A stretch of DNA of 64,000 nt. It comes from Thermoflavifilum sp. Its GTDB lineage: Bacteria > Bacteroidota > Bacteroidia > Chitinophagales > Chitinophagaceae. Below the pieces are notes generated by a model that was given only the letters and a program-made list of their open reading frames with translations, was not told where the DNA came from and did no database searches. This document shows positions 27,107 to 36,512 of this stretch, one piece after another. Each line of letters starts with the position of its first letter. The stretch's first letter is position 1. A program made the position numbers and the translations under genes. Where the stretch lies: assembly GCF_014961315.1 (NCBI RefSeq), contig NZ_CP063141.1, positions 992,001 through 1,056,000 on the forward strand, given 5' to 3'.

Positions 27107-28705
27107 TTACAGAACAATATTTTGCACGATACGGCTTTTTTCCGGATAATCCGTATTGAAATGCAGGCCCCGGCTTTCTTTCCGGAACATGGCACATTTC
27201 ACAATCAAATAACCGACGGTGATCATATTGCGTAATTCGCACAGCTGTGGAGACAGGATGGTGGATTCGTAGAGGGCTTCGGTTTCTTCGAAAAGCAGGT
27301 CGAGCCGGCGCATGGCGCGTTGCAACCGGGTATTCGATCGTACAATCCCCACATAATCGCTCATCACCTGTTGCAATTCTTTCAGGCTCTGGGTAATCAG
27401 GATCATTTCCCTGGGCTCGGTGGTACCGGCTGCATCCCAATCGGGCACGTCGGGGAGGGTAAAAGGTTGCTGGATGAGGTGCACGCTGTCCAGATAACAT
27501 CGGTGAGCGAATACCATGGCCTCGAGCAGGGAATTGGAGGCCAGCCTGTTGGCTCCATGTAAACCGGTAGATGCGCATTCCCCGCATGCATACAGGCGAC
27601 ATATGGATGTACGCCCCCAGGCATCGGTTTTGATGCCGCCACAGCTGTAATGTGCAGCCGGTGCCACCGGAATCCAGTCATGCCGCAGGTCCAGGTTCAG
27701 TTGCCGACATTTTTCATAGATGTTTGGAAAATGGCTCTGGAAATGTTCTTCCGGGATAGCGGAACAATCCAGGTACACATATTCTGTGCCGGTGCGTTTC
27801 ATTTCACTATCGATAGCACGCGCCACAATATCGCGTGGTGCCAGTTCTTTTCGTGGATCATAGCGTGCCATGAATGCTTCGCCGGCATGGTTGCGCAGGA
27901 TGGCCCCTTCACCCCGCACGGCTTCGGAAATCAAAAAAGTGGATCCTCCTTTTCCGGGTTGATAGAGGGCGGTAGGATGAAATTGAATGAATTCCATGTT
28001 TTCGATACGTCCCTTGGCGCGATACACCATGGCCACGCCATCGCCCGTAGCAATAGCGGGATTGGTGGTGGTGCGATAAACTCTCCCGCAGCCTCCGGTG
28101 GCCAGCAGAGTGATGGGCGCCAGCAGCTTTTCAATTTGCCGGGTCTGGAGGTTAAGCACATATACGCCGAAGCAGGTAATATCGGGTGTGGATTTCGTAA
28201 CCAGATAGCCCAGGTGGTGCTGGGTGATCAGGTCCACTACGAAGCAATGGGTAAGCACCTGGATATTCGGTTGCTGGTGTACGGCTTCGAGGAGTGCCCG
28301 CTCCATTTCCCGACCCGTACTGTCTTTATGATGCAGCACCCGATGTCGGGAATGACCCCCTTCACGGCCGCGCGAAAATTGTCCCAGGGCGTCCCGGTCG
28401 AAACGAGCGCCCCAGGTAATGATTTCCCGCACACGCTCAGGCCCTTCCTGCACCACCAGCTTCACGATTTCTTCGTTGCAAAGTCCATCACCCGCAACAA
28501 GCGTATCTTCCACATGTCGTTCAAAACTATCATGCTCCAGATCATTTACTACGGCCACTCCCCCCTGGGCATATTTGGTATTCGTTTCATCCTCCTGTGA
28601 TTTGGTAAGCACCGTAACCTGTCGGTCTGGAAAATGTCTGGCCACCTTGAGCGCATAAGTCAAGCCTGCAATACCCGAACCAATAACCAGAAAATCCGTG
28701 TACAT
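27107..28705 (-). CDS. nadB: L-aspartate oxidase
   Basis: FAD enzyme that oxidises aspartate to iminoaspartate, the first step of bacterial NAD synthesis. It has 532 residues. The FAD-binding start TDFLVIGSGIAGLTYALKVA, the TNTKYAQGGVAVV active-site loop, SRHRVLHHKDSTGREMERAL, ATGGCGRVYRTTTNPAIATGDG and HYSCGGIKTDAWGRTS are all in place. The C-terminal helical domain follows. The partner genes nadA and nadC are not in the window. Confidence 0.96.
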   Translation of the reverse strand: MYTDFLVIGSGIAGLTYALKVARHFPDRQVTVLTKSQEDETNTKYAQGGVAVVNDLEHDSFERHVEDTLVAGDGLCNEEIVKLVVQEGPERVREIITWGARFDRDALGQFSRGREGGHSRHRVLHHKDSTGREMERALLEAVHQQPNIQVLTHCFVVDLITQHHLGYLVTKSTPDITCFGVYVLNLQTRQIEKLLAPITLLATGGCGRVYRTTTNPAIATGDGVAMVYRAKGRIENMEFIQFHPTALYQPGKGGSTFLISEAVRGEGAILRNHAGEAFMARYDPRKELAPRDIVARAIDSEMKRTGTEYVYLDCSAIPEEHFQSHFPNIYEKCRQLNLDLRHDWIPVAPAAHYSCGGIKTDAWGRTSICRLYACGECASTGLHGANRLASNSLLEAMVFAHRCYLDSVHLIQQPFTLPDVPDWDAAGTTEPREMILITQSLKELQQVMSDYVGIVRSNTRLQRAMRRLDLLFEETEALYESTILSPQLCELRNMITVGYLIVKCAMFRKESRGLHFNTDYPEKSRIVQNIVL

Positions 28706-28724
28706 ATCTGGCTGAAAATTGGCT

Positions 28725-28752
28725 CAAAGATACACGACAATGTCGTTTGCAA
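28725..28752 (-). promoter_or_regulatory. Promoter of the nadB operon
   Basis: TTG, 17 bases, TATCTTTG on the minus strand, ending 19 bases before the nadB ATG. Confidence 0.55.
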
Positions 28753-28832
28753 TGCGATAGCATAAAATTGCCATTCCTGAAGAAAAAAGTCCGTTTATCC
28801 TAAATTTAAATTTCACTGCGGAAAGGGAATGA

Positions 28833-28840
28833 TATATTTG
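28833..28840 (+). promoter_or_regulatory. -7 promoter element of the TolC/adaptor operon
   Basis: TATATTTG. The next in-frame ATG codons are 28847 and 28868. A longer frame from 28829 would place this element inside the gene. Confidence 0.5.
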
Positions 28841-28846
28841 CTAAAA

Positions 28847-30313
28847 ATGCGTACATCTGTAATTGCCATGCGATATTTGTTTACTGGATGCCTGATGGTT
28901 TTACTGCTATATGCCCCTGCGTTGTTTGCACAGGATGTATGGTCGTTGCAAAGATGTGTGGATTATGCTCGTGAACATAATATTCAAATCAAACAGGCAG
29001 AAATTCAAAAGCGATTAAATGCGCTCATCCTGCAGCAGAGCCGTCTTTCCCGACTACCCAATCTCAGTGCGGGCATCAACAATGGATTTAACTTTGGCCG
29101 TTCCATTGATCCGACCACCAATCAATTTATCAACAAGCAGTTGTATTACCTGGGCGGCAATGTCAATATGAGCCTGAATTTATTCAGTGGTTTGCAAAAA
29201 AACCATACCATTCAGGCAAATAAATACATGCTGGCAGCAAGTGAACAGCTGGAAAGAAAGATGGAAAATGATGTAGCATTAAATGTGGCCACAGCATACT
29301 TACAAATCTTGCTAAACACCGAACAGCTAAAAGCCACGCAACAACAACTAAGTTTATCGCTGGCACAGCTTGACAATACCCGTAAACAGGTGATTGCAGG
29401 TGCTTTGCCGGAAAGTAATCTGGCCGATATGCAGGCCCAGGTGGCATCTGATAGTGCTTCGCTCATTACGGCAGAAAACAATCTCACCCTGGCCATTTTG
29501 CAAATGAAAGCTATTTTGAATTTGCCTTCCGAGGCACCATTTGCTGTCGATACGCAGATGAATGTGGATGCCATTCCACTCACGAATCTGGATGCCATCA
29601 CACCGGAAGAAATTTATGAACAGGCCGTCGGCATACAACCTCAAATCCTGGCTGATTCACTCACCATTCTTGCCGATCAGAAACAGCTATCCGCAGCACG
29701 TGGTGCATTATATCCCACCATTTATTTGTCCGGTAGCCTGGGCACCAATTACGCCAGCACATTTACACAATATCATATCGACACGGTAATGGTGCCACCC
29801 GTACAGATTGGTACGGTAAACATCAACGGTATGGATTACAAAGTGAATTCTTTGCCACAAACGGAACCCGTTTATAAATCGTATAAAAGTCCACTGGGAA
29901 GTCAGCTTAACAATAATTTCAATCAATCCATCGGTATTGGCATGAACATTCCCATATTCAACGGATATACGGCTCGCACGAATGTAAAACGAGCCGAGTT
30001 AGAACTTTTAAATCAAAAGCTCACTGCCGAACAAAACAGAATCACCCTGAGGCAGGATATTTTTCAAGCTTATGCAGATGCTAAAGGCGCCAGAGAGCAA
30101 TACCGCTCAAGCATACGTGCGCTGGAAGCCGCACGTACAGCATACGAATATGCCACACAACGTTATCAACTCGGGCTGTTGAATTCAGTCGATTATCTTA
30201 CCTCACAGAACAATTTATTCAAAGCAACCGTGAACATGCTCACGGCCAAGTACAATTACATCTTCAAAGTAAAAGTGTTAGAGTTTTATCAAACCCTGCA
30301 TGTACAATTTTAA
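28847..30313 (+). CDS. TolC-family outer-membrane efflux protein
   Basis: A 488-residue outer-membrane channel. The N-terminus is a signal peptide ending APALFAQ. The mature part shows the duplicated TolC layout: two long helical hairpins (about 45-260 and 285-480), with the typical start VWSLQRCVDYAREHNIQIKQAE and the repeat-2 signature NIPIFNGYTARTNVKRAELEL. I chose 28847 because the -7 element precludes 28829; the ATG at 28868 is an equally plausible start. The adaptor gene follows after 35 bases. Confidence 0.9.
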   Translation: MRTSVIAMRYLFTGCLMVLLLYAPALFAQDVWSLQRCVDYAREHNIQIKQAEIQKRLNALILQQSRLSRLPNLSAGINNGFNFGRSIDPTTNQFINKQLYYLGGNVNMSLNLFSGLQKNHTIQANKYMLAASEQLERKMENDVALNVATAYLQILLNTEQLKATQQQLSLSLAQLDNTRKQVIAGALPESNLADMQAQVASDSASLITAENNLTLAILQMKAILNLPSEAPFAVDTQMNVDAIPLTNLDAITPEEIYEQAVGIQPQILADSLTILADQKQLSAARGALYPTIYLSGSLGTNYASTFTQYHIDTVMVPPVQIGTVNINGMDYKVNSLPQTEPVYKSYKSPLGSQLNNNFNQSIGIGMNIPIFNGYTARTNVKRAELELLNQKLTAEQNRITLRQDIFQAYADAKGAREQYRSSIRALEAARTAYEYATQRYQLGLLNSVDYLTSQNNLFKATVNMLTAKYNYIFKVKVLEFYQTLHVQF

Positions 30314-30348
30314 TTTCATTTCATTAAAAAAAATTCAATCCTGAAGAT

Positions 30349-31707
30349 ATGAAAAAAAGAACCTTGTACACGATGATTGGTTTGCTTGTAGTGGTGGTGA
30401 TTGTGTTGCTTGTGCTAAAATCCAGAGGCGTGATTGGAGGTACCGATGCGGTAAAAGTAGCGGTGGATACGGCCACTTATCGTGATATCACACAGGTGGT
30501 TACCGCCAGCGGGAAAATTTATCCAGAAACGGAAGTGCGGGTAAGTTCTGATGTATCGGGCGAGATTGTGGATTTACCCGTTCAAGAAGGCGATTCCGTG
30601 CATAAAGGCCAGGTGGTAGCTCGTGTGTACGCTGATATTTACAGTTCTATTGTGCAGCGTTCCGAAGCCACATTAAAACAGGCACAGGCACAACTGGCGA
30701 ATGCCCAGGCTGCACTGGGGTCGTACAAGGCCCGGCTGGATCAGGCCAAATACACGTATGATCGCGATAAACAATTGCTGCAACAAAAAGTGATTGCACA
30801 AAGCGAATTTGAACAGGCTGAAAGTGCTTATTATTCCGCACTTGCCGACTATGAAGCCGCACAGCAACAGGTAAAGAGTGCACAATTTGCCGTGCAATCC
30901 GCACAGGCCGATTTGAAACAGGCACAGGATAATTTATACCGCACCACCATCACGGCGCCGATGGATGGCATTGTTTCCGTACTCGATGTGAAAAAAGGTG
31001 AACGCGTGGTAGGTACCGCACAGATGGCCGGCACGGAAATCATGCGAATCGCCGATATGAATGTGATGGAAGTACGGGTAGATGTGGGTGAAAATGATAT
31101 TCCCAAGGTACAATTAGGCGATACCGCAATCATTGAAGTAGATGCCTATAATGATCGAAAATTCAAGGGCATCGTTACACAGGTTGCTCCTTCCAGTCAG
31201 GCCGTAGCCCAGCAAACATCCACAGCTGCCACACTTTCATCTTCTGCCGACCAGGTCGCCAACTACACGGTGCATATCCGCATCCTGCGTAGCAGCTACG
31301 CCGATTTATTAGATCCCAAACGCCCACGCTTTTTCCCACTACGCCCGGGCATGAGCGCCAGCGTGAACATCCAGACCGAAACCCGTCATCATGTACTGGC
31401 CGTTCCTATCAATGCCGTGGCGTTGCGCAGCATGCCATCAAAGAAAAATCAGAACAACACAACTTTAAACAACAATACAGAACAGCAGGAAGTGGTGTTC
31501 AAGCTTACCGGGCAGGATCTGGTGCGCATGATCCCCGTGAAAACAGGTATTCAGGACGATAACTTCATTGAAATCGATTCTGGATTAAAAGCTGGTGATG
31601 TGGTAATTTCTGCACCTTACAATGCTGTTTCTAAAACATTAACCGACAGCGCTCGCGTGAAGGTGGTTCCACATCAACAACTGTTCGAGGTTTCAGCTCC
31701 CAAATGA
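30349..31707 (+). CDS. HlyD/MacA-type periplasmic adaptor subunit
   Basis: A 452-residue membrane-fusion protein with one N-terminal transmembrane segment (about 8-24). It has a barrel/lipoyl half motif (VTASGKIYPETEVRVSSDVSGEI), a long alpha-hairpin (about 105-190, rich in Ala and Gln), the second lipoyl half (TTITAPMDGIVSVLDVKKGE) and beta-barrel domains. A hydrophilic Asn/Gln-rich insert lies near residue 365 (KKNQNNTTLNNNTEQQ). It bridges an inner-membrane pump and TolC. No ABC or RND pump follows; the next gene is on the other strand, so the pump must be encoded elsewhere. Confidence 0.92.
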   Translation: MKKRTLYTMIGLLVVVVIVLLVLKSRGVIGGTDAVKVAVDTATYRDITQVVTASGKIYPETEVRVSSDVSGEIVDLPVQEGDSVHKGQVVARVYADIYSSIVQRSEATLKQAQAQLANAQAALGSYKARLDQAKYTYDRDKQLLQQKVIAQSEFEQAESAYYSALADYEAAQQQVKSAQFAVQSAQADLKQAQDNLYRTTITAPMDGIVSVLDVKKGERVVGTAQMAGTEIMRIADMNVMEVRVDVGENDIPKVQLGDTAIIEVDAYNDRKFKGIVTQVAPSSQAVAQQTSTAATLSSSADQVANYTVHIRILRSSYADLLDPKRPRFFPLRPGMSASVNIQTETRHHVLAVPINAVALRSMPSKKNQNNTTLNNNTEQQEVVFKLTGQDLVRMIPVKTGIQDDNFIEIDSGLKAGDVVISAPYNAVSKTLTDSARVKVVPHQQLFEVSAPK

Positions 31708-31839
31708 AGCCTGTGATGAGCGGCATCGTGCTTATGCAACATACATTTGAAACATGCCTTGCCAGGATATACAGATGAATGCGTGTTAGTTAAAACAAGC
31801 AATTGTAATTAAAAAAACAAGTTCCCTGCAATTGCGGGA

Positions 31840-32784
31840 TCAATGTAGCAATTCATATTGCAGGTCGTGCACGTATCGTACCGGAATTTGAATATCCTGT
31901 TTCATTTTTTTATTGTAGGCTGCACGATAGATGTAAGCTCCGTTGATCTCGGTATGCTGCACACTGCGCGTGGGCCAGCCGTTCTCAGCGCTTATCAGAT
32001 ACGACGATTGTGAATTGCCCTGTACATCTACATTGCCCTTGATTCCTCCACCTAAATCAATTACGGCCATTTTATTGCTTATCATATTTCCCTGTGCAGA
32101 AACCTTTAATCCGTATTTATCCCCATAATCAAACTTCCATGCAGTGGTAAGGCTTCCACCCAGTCGTCCGAACAGTTGAACGATATCTGTCCAGCCATCG
32201 CCCACCTGTACAGCATGATCAGGATAACGTGGAAACAAGTTGATGAATTGATTGTGAAAAGCATCGGCATTGAATTGTTCCTGTACAAAATTGATGATGG
32301 CCTGCCGTTCGGCTTTTGAAGTATTTGCGGGAATCGCACCGATGGCAAATGCAATGAGGCTATCAATACCTTCAATATCCTGGATGGTACCATTTTGTTG
32401 AATGGTGAAGCGAAACGGCTTATCGATCATTCTCCGGAATACGAGATTTAACGCATCCTGAGCATTGCCATCCGTATTGATGGTGTTGGTGATATCCTGT
32501 GAAGATGCTGTTAGAAAAATTTTCTTATATCGGGCTTCCATGATTGCCGACGATGTTGCAGGCATAATGTTTACCACACGCAACTGTAACGTATAATTAC
32601 CCTGTGTAGAAGTACGTTGATGGCTATCCTGAATGGTAAGATAAGTTTCAGCCCTATCCTGAACACGAAGTTCAAATGTGCTTCCCTGTTGAAATACATA
32701 TCGCAATTGCACGGACTGCGCAGGCGAAACGGCCGACAAAAAAAACATCAACAAAACAAAACCTAATTTTTTTATTACTGGCAT
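31840..32784 (-). CDS. DUF6263-like periplasmic protein
   Basis: A 314-residue secreted protein. From ATG 32782-32784 it has a signal peptide (MPVIKKLGFVLLMFFLSAVSPAQS), then a beta-rich domain with alternating hydrophobic residues (VQLRYVFQQGSTFELRVQDRAE and so on). The layout, including the sections FRFTIQQNGTIQDIEGIDSL and LFPRYPDHAVQVGDGWTD, is that of the DUF6263 family of Bacteroidota, of unknown role. It is the last of three minus-strand genes from 35036. The longer frame to 32808 adds eight residues without a reason. Confidence 0.75.
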   Translation of the reverse strand: MPVIKKLGFVLLMFFLSAVSPAQSVQLRYVFQQGSTFELRVQDRAETYLTIQDSHQRTSTQGNYTLQLRVVNIMPATSSAIMEARYKKIFLTASSQDITNTINTDGNAQDALNLVFRRMIDKPFRFTIQQNGTIQDIEGIDSLIAFAIGAIPANTSKAERQAIINFVQEQFNADAFHNQFINLFPRYPDHAVQVGDGWTDIVQLFGRLGGSLTTAWKFDYGDKYGLKVSAQGNMISNKMAVIDLGGGIKGNVDVQGNSQSSYLISAENGWPTRSVQHTEINGAYIYRAAYNKKMKQDIQIPVRYVHDLQYELLH

Positions 32785-32824
32785 ATCATCATATTTCATT
32801 AAGCTCAAACCCGATAAGCGAAGA

Positions 32825-33604
32825 TCATACCCATTTTTCGATTACGCCAAGTGCAAACAGGGCAAAATCATATTTCACGGGGTCGCTGGCATCGAAAATA
32901 CGCAATTTTCGGGTGAGCATGACTGCGGTTTTCCAGTTCGGGGTAGGTGTATCAATCAGTCCGAGTCTACGTGCCACACGAGCCACATGCACATCCATCG
33001 GGCATATCAACTGATGAGGCTTAAGCTGTTTCCAGCATCCAAAATCAATGCCCTGGTCATCCTGCCTTACCATCCACCGCAAAAACATATTCAAGCGTTT
33101 GCATGAAGAACCTCGAAAGGGTGCCGGCAGGTGTTTCCGGCTTCGTTCGGGATATTCTCCAGAAAATACCATGCGATAAAACCCATTCAACGCCGCTTCT
33201 ACGGTTTCATCATCTGTTTTCAGATGCGCTGCAAAGGCCGATTCCAGCGAAACAAAATGTTGATAATATGCCTGTAAGAAAGAAATAAAAAACAACAGAT
33301 CGGTAGGCTGAAAAGTGCGATGCGAAAATGACAGCATGCGTTTCAGATCGGCCGGCTTATGCTGCGTTATAAACGCATAGGGCGCATTGTCCATGAGTTG
33401 CATGAGCTGATTGGCACTGTTGATGATGCTGGTACGGCTTCCCCAGGCTATCAGCGCAGTAAAAAAACCGGCGATTTCAATATCCTGCAATCGGGAAAAA
33501 CGATGTGGAACGGATATAGGATCCTGCGCAATGAAATCTGGATGATGATAGTAAACAAGTTTATCGTCAAGAAATTTTTTTACAGCAAGTAAACGTTTAT
33601 CCAT
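32825..33604 (-). CDS. TIGR02757/DUF2400 family protein
   Basis: A 259-residue protein of the DUF2400 family. The start DKRLLAVKKFLDDKLVYYHHPDF, the block DIEIAGFFTALIAWGSRTSIINSA, and PMDVHVARVARRLGLI are characteristic. The helix-hairpin-helix-like region near PMDVHVARVARRLGL recalls the endonuclease III/DNA glycosylase fold, so a DNA-related role is possible but unproven. It lies 10 bases downstream of the barrel protein on the same strand. Confidence 0.85.
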   Translation of the reverse strand: MDKRLLAVKKFLDDKLVYYHHPDFIAQDPISVPHRFSRLQDIEIAGFFTALIAWGSRTSIINSANQLMQLMDNAPYAFITQHKPADLKRMLSFSHRTFQPTDLLFFISFLQAYYQHFVSLESAFAAHLKTDDETVEAALNGFYRMVFSGEYPERSRKHLPAPFRGSSCKRLNMFLRWMVRQDDQGIDFGCWKQLKPHQLICPMDVHVARVARRLGLIDTPTPNWKTAVMLTRKLRIFDASDPVKYDFALFALGVIEKWV

Positions 33605-33614
33605 AGGCGGATGA

Positions 33615-35036
33615 TTAAAATCCCGGACAATTCAGGCGCTTATCTCGATGCGCGGGGGTAAGCCGATCGGGCCGAATGGTGATGGCTATATAACCGCCAC
33701 TCTGTGTTACCTGCCGGGATGAAAACAATCCGGGTAAATGATGAATGCCTGCCAGCAGAGGTCCTGCACGCAAGGCCAGCCCTATCCAGAATCGTTGTTC
33801 AACGGTATATTGCAGCGGTAAATAAATACCCAGACGCTTTTTTTCCCAGCGCGGGGTGAACATCAACCATTCATTGCTTTTGAGCATCCCCGTAGCGCCA
33901 TGGGTGAATACCGCAATCGGCACGGTTACAGAGGCATTGAATGAAAACTGACCCTGCATGGGATGATCCACATCGATCACCAGCCGGGTTGGGTTACTGA
34001 TGGAAAACATCCCATTCAAGCTGTTCATCTGCACCACCAGACGCTGTACGCTATCATTGAATTGCTGTAATGATCGTATGCCCGTAAGTTTCTGTTCCAC
34101 TGTGGCATCGGTGACATTATTCTGCACCTGATACAATTCACGGCTTTGTTGACCGTAACGAAATCGATTATGGCCTATATCCAGCAGGCTGATACCAATT
34201 TTCCACCAGTAATCATAATACGAATCCGGTGCATAATAATTTACGGGTTCCTGTTTTTTGATTAAATATTCCACGCCCAGATCTGCCGCAATGCTTCCCT
34301 GTGAATGATTTAAAAAATCATACGTATTGCTGGCTACCTGTTGATCGTAATTGGAAGAATATCCATACTTCGCGCTGAATAGGGGAAATTGATATACATT
34401 GCCCTGGGAGAGCGTACGCTGGCGGACCTGTAATTCATCTATCCGTGCAAATGCTCCGCTAATGCCGCGCATGATTTTTAACGTGAGGCCTCCATTGAGC
34501 CTCATCACCGGATTGTCGATCCAGGTTTGTGCATAGGTAGCATGTATGTCAATCCATCCTGAAGACGTGAGCCGCCCGTTAAAATCCCTTTCCTGCTGGA
34601 TGTTCAAGAAGCTCCGCAGGCTGTTCACCGTATCTTCAACAGTAACCGGACTGGTATAAGCCCAGCCATAAGCATGCGCACTTACCCCGAACCCGATGAC
34701 CCTTTTCCGATCCAGTGCCATACGCACCTGCAGCAGATCCAAATCGCCCTGTACCAGCGCATATCTCTTGAAATGACCATCTGCATAACGATAGTGAAGC
34801 GTGTCGGGCCAGCCCAGTAAACTGCCATTCAACAAATACACAGCATTCGTGCTCTGCAATTGTTGATATCCCAGAAGGGTAATATCCCATGGGAATGGTG
34901 TGTTCACAATTGCCGCCGGATTGTGAAGCATGTTTAAACTTCCACCGTACGATGAGCCGCGTATACCATAAAAATGCTGCGCATCGAGGCGTTGCATGCT
35001 TATCAACAACACCCCGCACCAAATGCATTTTTTCAC
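33615..35036 (-). CDS. DUF5723-like outer-membrane beta-barrel protein
   Basis: A 473-residue protein from the GTG at 35036, which begins a short signal peptide (KKCIWCGVLLISMQRLDAQ). The rest has the alternating pattern of an outer-membrane barrel, begins FYGIRGSSYGGSLNMLHNPAAIVNTPF, and matches the general layout of DUF5723 proteins, which resemble the FadL/PorV type. A longer frame from 35225 would start inside the preceding gene and run across that gene's terminator hairpin (35102-35140), which is why I reject it. Function unknown. Confidence 0.72.
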   Translation of the reverse strand: MKKCIWCGVLLISMQRLDAQHFYGIRGSSYGGSLNMLHNPAAIVNTPFPWDITLLGYQQLQSTNAVYLLNGSLLGWPDTLHYRYADGHFKRYALVQGDLDLLQVRMALDRKRVIGFGVSAHAYGWAYTSPVTVEDTVNSLRSFLNIQQERDFNGRLTSSGWIDIHATYAQTWIDNPVMRLNGGLTLKIMRGISGAFARIDELQVRQRTLSQGNVYQFPLFSAKYGYSSNYDQQVASNTYDFLNHSQGSIAADLGVEYLIKKQEPVNYYAPDSYYDYWWKIGISLLDIGHNRFRYGQQSRELYQVQNNVTDATVEQKLTGIRSLQQFNDSVQRLVVQMNSLNGMFSISNPTRLVIDVDHPMQGQFSFNASVTVPIAVFTHGATGMLKSNEWLMFTPRWEKKRLGIYLPLQYTVEQRFWIGLALRAGPLLAGIHHLPGLFSSRQVTQSGGYIAITIRPDRLTPAHRDKRLNCPGF

Positions 35037-35101
35037 AGGATTAAGTGTAAAAGTAAAATGCTGCAAGGCCTGGTATTTTATCAATAAAAATTTGTTCCGA
35101 A

Positions 35102-35140
35102 TAAAAAACGAAAAACCCATTCCATATCGTATGGAATGGG
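35102..35140 (-). terminator. Terminator of the DUF2911 gene
   Basis: A perfect 11-bp stem CCCATTCCATA / TATGGAATGGG with a 3-base loop, followed on the minus strand by TTTTTCGTTTTTTAT. Confidence 0.85.
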
Positions 35141-35166
35141 CAAAACGATCGACCGATGTGAGTTGA

Positions 35167-35745
35167 TTAAAACGTAAAGGGCACGCGCACCATGGTAGTA
35201 TCCCAGCCGATAACCAGATCGGCACCTTTATCGGTTTTCTGAAAAACCATGCTCAGGGCCTCTACAGGCTCGCTCATGTGCTGAACCGGCACATCCACCC
35301 GCACAATGTCTTTCTTAGGATCATAGCCAAAAGCGCCCCAGGTATCGGTTTCCGCATTCACGATAAACGTCCATTTGTCGGGTTGAAAAATAGCATAAAA
35401 AGTGTATCTGCCCGGTTGCAGGGTTTTACCACCGATGGTTACGGGTGAAAAAACATCGAGTTCATCGGCTTCATTAGCACCCAGCCGATCGACTTTACCA
35501 AATGGTTCGAGTCCGCCAAAAATCGTGCGGCCCTTCTTCTGAGGCCGACTGTAAATAACCCGCATGATGAGCTGACCGGCATTGCCACGCAATTTGGCCG
35601 CCGGATAATTGGGCGGGTAATAAGACATGTCCATGGGGCTCACATCCAGCGGAGGAAATTTCACCTGTTCCTGCTGGGCATAGCTTTTCCGTGCAACCCA
35701 GGTGCAGCAGACAAAAGCGAAAATGAGGAGAAGGACTTTTTTCAT
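35167..35745 (-). CDS. DUF2911 secreted protein
   Basis: A 192-residue exported protein starting at ATG 35743-35745 with a clear signal peptide (MKKVLLLIFAFVCCTW, cleaved after SYAQ or nearby). DUF2911 features follow: SPMDMSYYPPNYP, YSRPQKKGRTIFGGLEPFGKVDRLGANEADEL and the IFQPDKWTFIVN strand. These proteins are common in Bacteroidota and their role is unknown. The frame extends upstream to 35874, but a TATATTTG promoter element lies in that extension. Confidence 0.87.
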   Translation of the reverse strand: MKKVLLLIFAFVCCTWVARKSYAQQEQVKFPPLDVSPMDMSYYPPNYPAAKLRGNAGQLIMRVIYSRPQKKGRTIFGGLEPFGKVDRLGANEADELDVFSPVTIGGKTLQPGRYTFYAIFQPDKWTFIVNAETDTWGAFGYDPKKDIVRVDVPVQHMSEPVEALSMVFQKTDKGADLVIGWDTTMVRVPFTF

Positions 35746-35778
35746 AGCAATGAAATTTTGGGATGAGAGAATGGGTAA

Positions 35779-35786
35779 CAAATATA
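35779..35786 (-). promoter_or_regulatory. -7 promoter element of the DUF2911 gene
   Basis: TATATTTG on the minus strand, ending 33 bases before the ATG at 35745. Confidence 0.5.
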
Positions 35787-35791
35787 AATTT

Positions 35792-36382
35792 TCAATGCTG
35801 ATGAGTATGAAAATTCTTGACGAATGATTGTAAGGCCGGAAAGAATTGTTGGTAGCAGGCCTGCAAAGTATCATAATGCAGGTGAAAATCGTCGATAGCC
35901 GGTTGAATACCCTGCGTTAATTGAAACCTGCGAATCAACCGCTCTATGCTGCGAAATACACCGGCTTCCGTACGGTAATTCCATAACCAATTCTGTGTTT
36001 CCATATACCTGAACATACGATGAAAATCTGCTGGCCACCATTGTCGATAAGCATGCAGCGTTTCATAGGTATATCGTGCAAAAGTTTGCAAAGAATCTTC
36101 ATTGAAGATATGGTCATCATTTGCCAGAAAATAATCATAAATCACATCGGCAAAAGGAGCTGCATATAGTCCATAATGCAGGCGAAACACGTTCCGCACC
36201 TGTTGGGTAAGGGGATGTCGATCGGTGAAGCCATCAATGGCACGATGCAAAACAATTCCAGCCTGAATCGTTTCTGGATACCCGACTAAAGATTTTTTTC
36301 CTTTTACAAAATCGGCTATCATATTGCCCACCAGTACCGGCGGATCATAAAACGACAAATATGCATGTGCCAGAAAATTCAT
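35792..36382 (-). CDS. acpH: Acyl carrier protein phosphodiesterase (AcpH-like)
   Basis: Removes the phosphopantetheine arm from acyl carrier protein. It has 196 residues from ATG 36380-36382. The metal-dependent HD-like family shows the start MNFLAHAYLSFYDPPVLVGNMIADFVKG, then GIVLHRAIDGFTDRHP and FADVIYDYFLANDD, the positions of its His/Asp metal ligands. The frame continues upstream to 36466 without family similarity. It is transcribed divergently from the deoxyhypusine-synthase-like gene. Confidence 0.87.
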   Translation of the reverse strand: MNFLAHAYLSFYDPPVLVGNMIADFVKGKKSLVGYPETIQAGIVLHRAIDGFTDRHPLTQQVRNVFRLHYGLYAAPFADVIYDYFLANDDHIFNEDSLQTFARYTYETLHAYRQWWPADFHRMFRYMETQNWLWNYRTEAGVFRSIERLIRRFQLTQGIQPAIDDFHLHYDTLQACYQQFFPALQSFVKNFHTHQH

Positions 36383-36482
36383 CTGTGAATTTATGATTTT
36401 ACTGCGACACATGCATGTAGCATTCCTTCGCATCTCAAGCAGCCGTTTGCTTCGTAAGGCTTTCACCTCCTGGACAAATTGT

Positions 36483-36490
36483 TATTTTTG
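36483..36490 (+). promoter_or_regulatory. -7 promoter element of the deoxyhypusine-synthase-like gene
   Basis: TATTTTTG, 22 bases before ATG 36513. Confidence 0.45.
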
Positions 36491-36512
36491 CTGCCAATAA
36501 AATGTGTATCAG

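Noticed and set aside
31742..31749. TACATTTG promoter-like element on the plus strand after the adaptor gene
   Set aside because: No plus-strand gene or terminator follows for several kilobases; single matches are expected by chance.
36504..36512. GTG start of the deoxyhypusine-synthase-like gene
   Set aside because: It would add only three residues; the ATG at 36513 fits the promoter spacing equally well and is the more usual start codon.
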